A stretch of 7,004 nt of DNA. Origin: Verrucomicrobiota bacterium. Its GTDB lineage: Bacteria; Verrucomicrobiota; Verrucomicrobiia; Verrucomicrobiales; Akkermansiaceae. The first letter of the stretch is position 1. Each line of letters begins with the position of its first letter. Made by a program: the position numbers and the translations under genes. This document shows positions 5,734-7,004 of the stretch, in pieces. Below the pieces are notes generated by a model. It made no database searches. It saw nothing but the letters and a program-made list of their open reading frames with translations, and was not told where the DNA came from. The stretch covers positions 1 through 7,004 of the forward strand of contig JAPLUJ010000313.1 in NCBI GenBank assembly GCA_026397695.1, given 5' to 3'.

Positions 5734-6663
5734 ATGAACACCCAGCGGATTGCTTCCTCCAAACGCGGTTTCACCCTGATGGAACTGATGGTGGCCATGG
5801 TCATCACCACCATCATCGTGACCGTGTTGGTGTCAGTCACATCCATCGCCATTGATACATGGAACCGCAGCCGTGCCGAAATCCGCGCGGCGCGTCAGGC
5901 TAAAACCATGGTGGACAGCATGGCGCGTGACTTCGAAGCGATGGTCACGCGCAGGGGCAACAAGTATGAATGGCTGTCGGCTGTATGTTCCGAAAAACTG
6001 CCGGGCGTGAAGCTGACGAGCACCAATGCCGCGGAGTTGATCTTCTTCTCGGGTGCGACGGATCGCTATGACGGCGAGATCGGCATCAACAACAAGCAAG
6101 ACATGGGGGGGGATGTTTCGTGCATTGCCTATCGTCTCAACTACAAGGATCCGATCGACAAAAACGGTAACATTTTCCAAACCTTCGTGATGAACCGTCT
6201 GCTGGTCAATCCCGACAATACGTTCAAGGATATGCTAGGAAAACCCGATTTGACCGTGGCGTTCGGGAATTATACCGGCAAGCTGGATGAGGTGCGGAAT
6301 TTCCTGTGCGAGAACGTTTTTCAGTTCACAGTCACCTTTCATGTGGAGGTGACCCATGTGACGGGAACGACCAGCCAAGTGGTCAATGTGCCGGTGACCA
6401 TTGGCAAGACGAGTACGGAACAGGTGACCAGATCGCTGAAAATCAAGGGGACCGGGATTGAAGCGCAGGTCACCGGGAGCACCGTGACGGAGGATGAATT
6501 GAAGGCGGGACGGATATCTGCGATGGCGGTTTCCCTCACCGTTCTATCCGATTACGCGGTGGATCAACTGCGCAAGCGTCCGTTCACAGAGTCCCAGAAG
6601 TCGGAATTTCTGGCGAAGAATGCCTATCAGTATAGCAAGTTGGTGCAAATACCGAGCATGTGA
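5734..6663 (+). CDS. Pseudopilin with prepilin-type N-terminus, GspJ/PilW-like
   Basis: This 309-residue protein has a 13-residue basic leader ending SSKRG, cut before FTLMELMVAMVITTIIVTVL, with Glu at +5. The segment TWNRSRAEIRAARQAKTMVD and the ARDFEAMVTRRGN stretch after the membrane helix are typical of GspJ/PilW-type proteins, and from memory of 'protein C' of the verrucomicrobial cassette. A large globular domain follows, with a Thr/Val-rich beta-like region at about residues 205-250. ATG 5734 is chosen over an upstream in-frame ATG at 5575, which would lie inside the preceding gene and give an implausible leader. It starts 19 bp after the preceding gene, in the same operon. An eight-G tract (6105-6112) lies inside the gene; the frame is intact through it. 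Confidence 0.88.
   Translation: MNTQRIASSKRGFTLMELMVAMVITTIIVTVLVSVTSIAIDTWNRSRAEIRAARQAKTMVDSMARDFEAMVTRRGNKYEWLSAVCSEKLPGVKLTSTNAAELIFFSGATDRYDGEIGINNKQDMGGDVSCIAYRLNYKDPIDKNGNIFQTFVMNRLLVNPDNTFKDMLGKPDLTVAFGNYTGKLDEVRNFLCENVFQFTVTFHVEVTHVTGTTSQVVNVPVTIGKTSTEQVTRSLKIKGTGIEAQVTGSTVTEDELKAGRISAMAVSLTVLSDYAVDQLRKRPFTESQKSEFLAKNAYQYSKLVQIPSM
6105..6112 (+). repeat. Homopolymeric G8 tract inside a pseudopilin gene
   Basis: Eight consecutive G bases lie within codons 124-126 (Met-Gly-Gly) of the third pseudopilin gene. Such tracts are prone to slipped-strand mutation; loss or gain of one G would truncate or garble the protein after residue 126. Confidence 0.9.
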
Positions 6664-6670
6664 GGAATGG

Positions 6671-7004
6671 TTAGAGCGTGCCGAAGCGGCGGTGACGGCG
6701 CTGGTATTCCCGGACCGCCTCGATCAGGTCGTTGCGGCGGAAATCCGGCCAGAATTTTTTAACGATGACGATTTCGGCATAACTGATTTGCCAGAGGAGG
6801 AAATTGGAGACGCGCATTTCGCCGGACGTGCGGATGAGCAGATCCGGATCCGGGATGGCGGCGGTTTGCAGGCGCGATGCGAAAAGCGTGGCGTCGATTG
6901 CGGCGGGAGCAAGTGTTCCCGCCGCCGCATCCGCCGCGAGTGATCGGGCGGCGGAGACGACCTCCTCACGTCCGCCGTAGGACAGACCCAGCACCAGGCT
7001 CAAG
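6671..7004 (-). CDS. uppS: Isoprenyl transferase / undecaprenyl diphosphate synthase, C-terminal part (runs off the window)
   Basis: About 111 codons of the C-terminal half of a cis-prenyltransferase are present; the 5' part lies beyond position 7004. The enzyme condenses isopentenyl diphosphate with farnesyl diphosphate to make undecaprenyl diphosphate, the lipid carrier for peptidoglycan and O-antigen precursors, at the inner face of the cytoplasmic membrane. Diagnostic motifs are LSYGGREE, then DPDLLIRTSGEMRVSNFLLWQ with the conserved R-T-S-G-E, WPDF, and the family-typical ending YQRRHRRFG. The N-terminal catalytic aspartate region is not in view, so substrate chain length cannot be judged. 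The gene converges on the pseudopilin operon, with only 7 bp between the two stop codons and no visible terminator. Confidence 0.93.
   Translation of the reverse strand, partial: LSLVLGLSYGGREEVVSAARSLAADAAAGTLAPAAIDATLFASRLQTAAIPDPDLLIRTSGEMRVSNFLLWQISYAEIVIVKKFWPDFRRNDLIEAVREYQRRHRRFGTL

Noticed and set aside
6661..6673. Search for a terminator between the converging pseudopilin operon and uppS
   Set aside because: The 7-bp gap and flanks show no stem-loop with a T run.
6620..6943. A 107-codon + strand frame at the right end
   Set aside because: It lies opposite the clear uppS C-terminus and has no motif of its own.

Overview
The window looks like chromosomal DNA from a moderately GC-rich Gram-negative bacterium, most likely a member of the Verrucomicrobiota. 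The main pointer is a run of three type IV/type II pseudopilin genes resembling, from memory, the pseudopilin cassettes described in that phylum. This placement is inference; no rRNA or other firm phylogenetic marker is present.

Layout, left to right. Positions 1-199 are non-coding and hold an AT-rich stretch, a possible promoter and a purine-rich ribosome-binding sequence that leads a short overlapping ORF. On the + strand follow nuoB (200-736) and nuoC (about 753-1322), two peripheral-arm subunits of respiratory complex I. Instead of nuoD, a rhomboid intramembrane serine protease gene (1358-2083) comes next. Converging on it from the - strand is a 306-residue Gly/Tyr-rich predicted lipoprotein (2102-3022). 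A 120-bp divergent intergenic region (3023-3142) holds a good promoter candidate for galE (UDP-glucose 4-epimerase, 3143-4168).

From the end of galE, three pseudopilin genes are packed head to tail on the + strand (4131-4982, 4986-5714, 5734-6663). Their N-termini and order recall the minor pseudopilins GspH/FimT, GspI/PilV and GspJ/PilW. No GspK-like or large partner gene follows. Instead a - strand gene ends 7 bp away: the C-terminal half of an isoprenyl (undecaprenyl) diphosphate synthase, uppS, which runs off the right edge.

Functionally the window mixes energy metabolism (nuoBC), membrane proteolysis (rhomboid), envelope sugar and lipid-carrier supply (galE, uppS) and cell-surface or secretion components (lipoprotein, pseudopilins). 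The points most worth a second look are the unclear start of the first pseudopilin gene (its typical short leader is one base out of frame), a G8 tract in the third pseudopilin gene, the nuoBC pair cut off from nuoD, the repeat-built Gly/Tyr lipoprotein, and an SD-led mini-ORF overlapping the nuoB start. I saw no CRISPR array, tRNA, rRNA, insertion sequence or clear intrinsic terminator.
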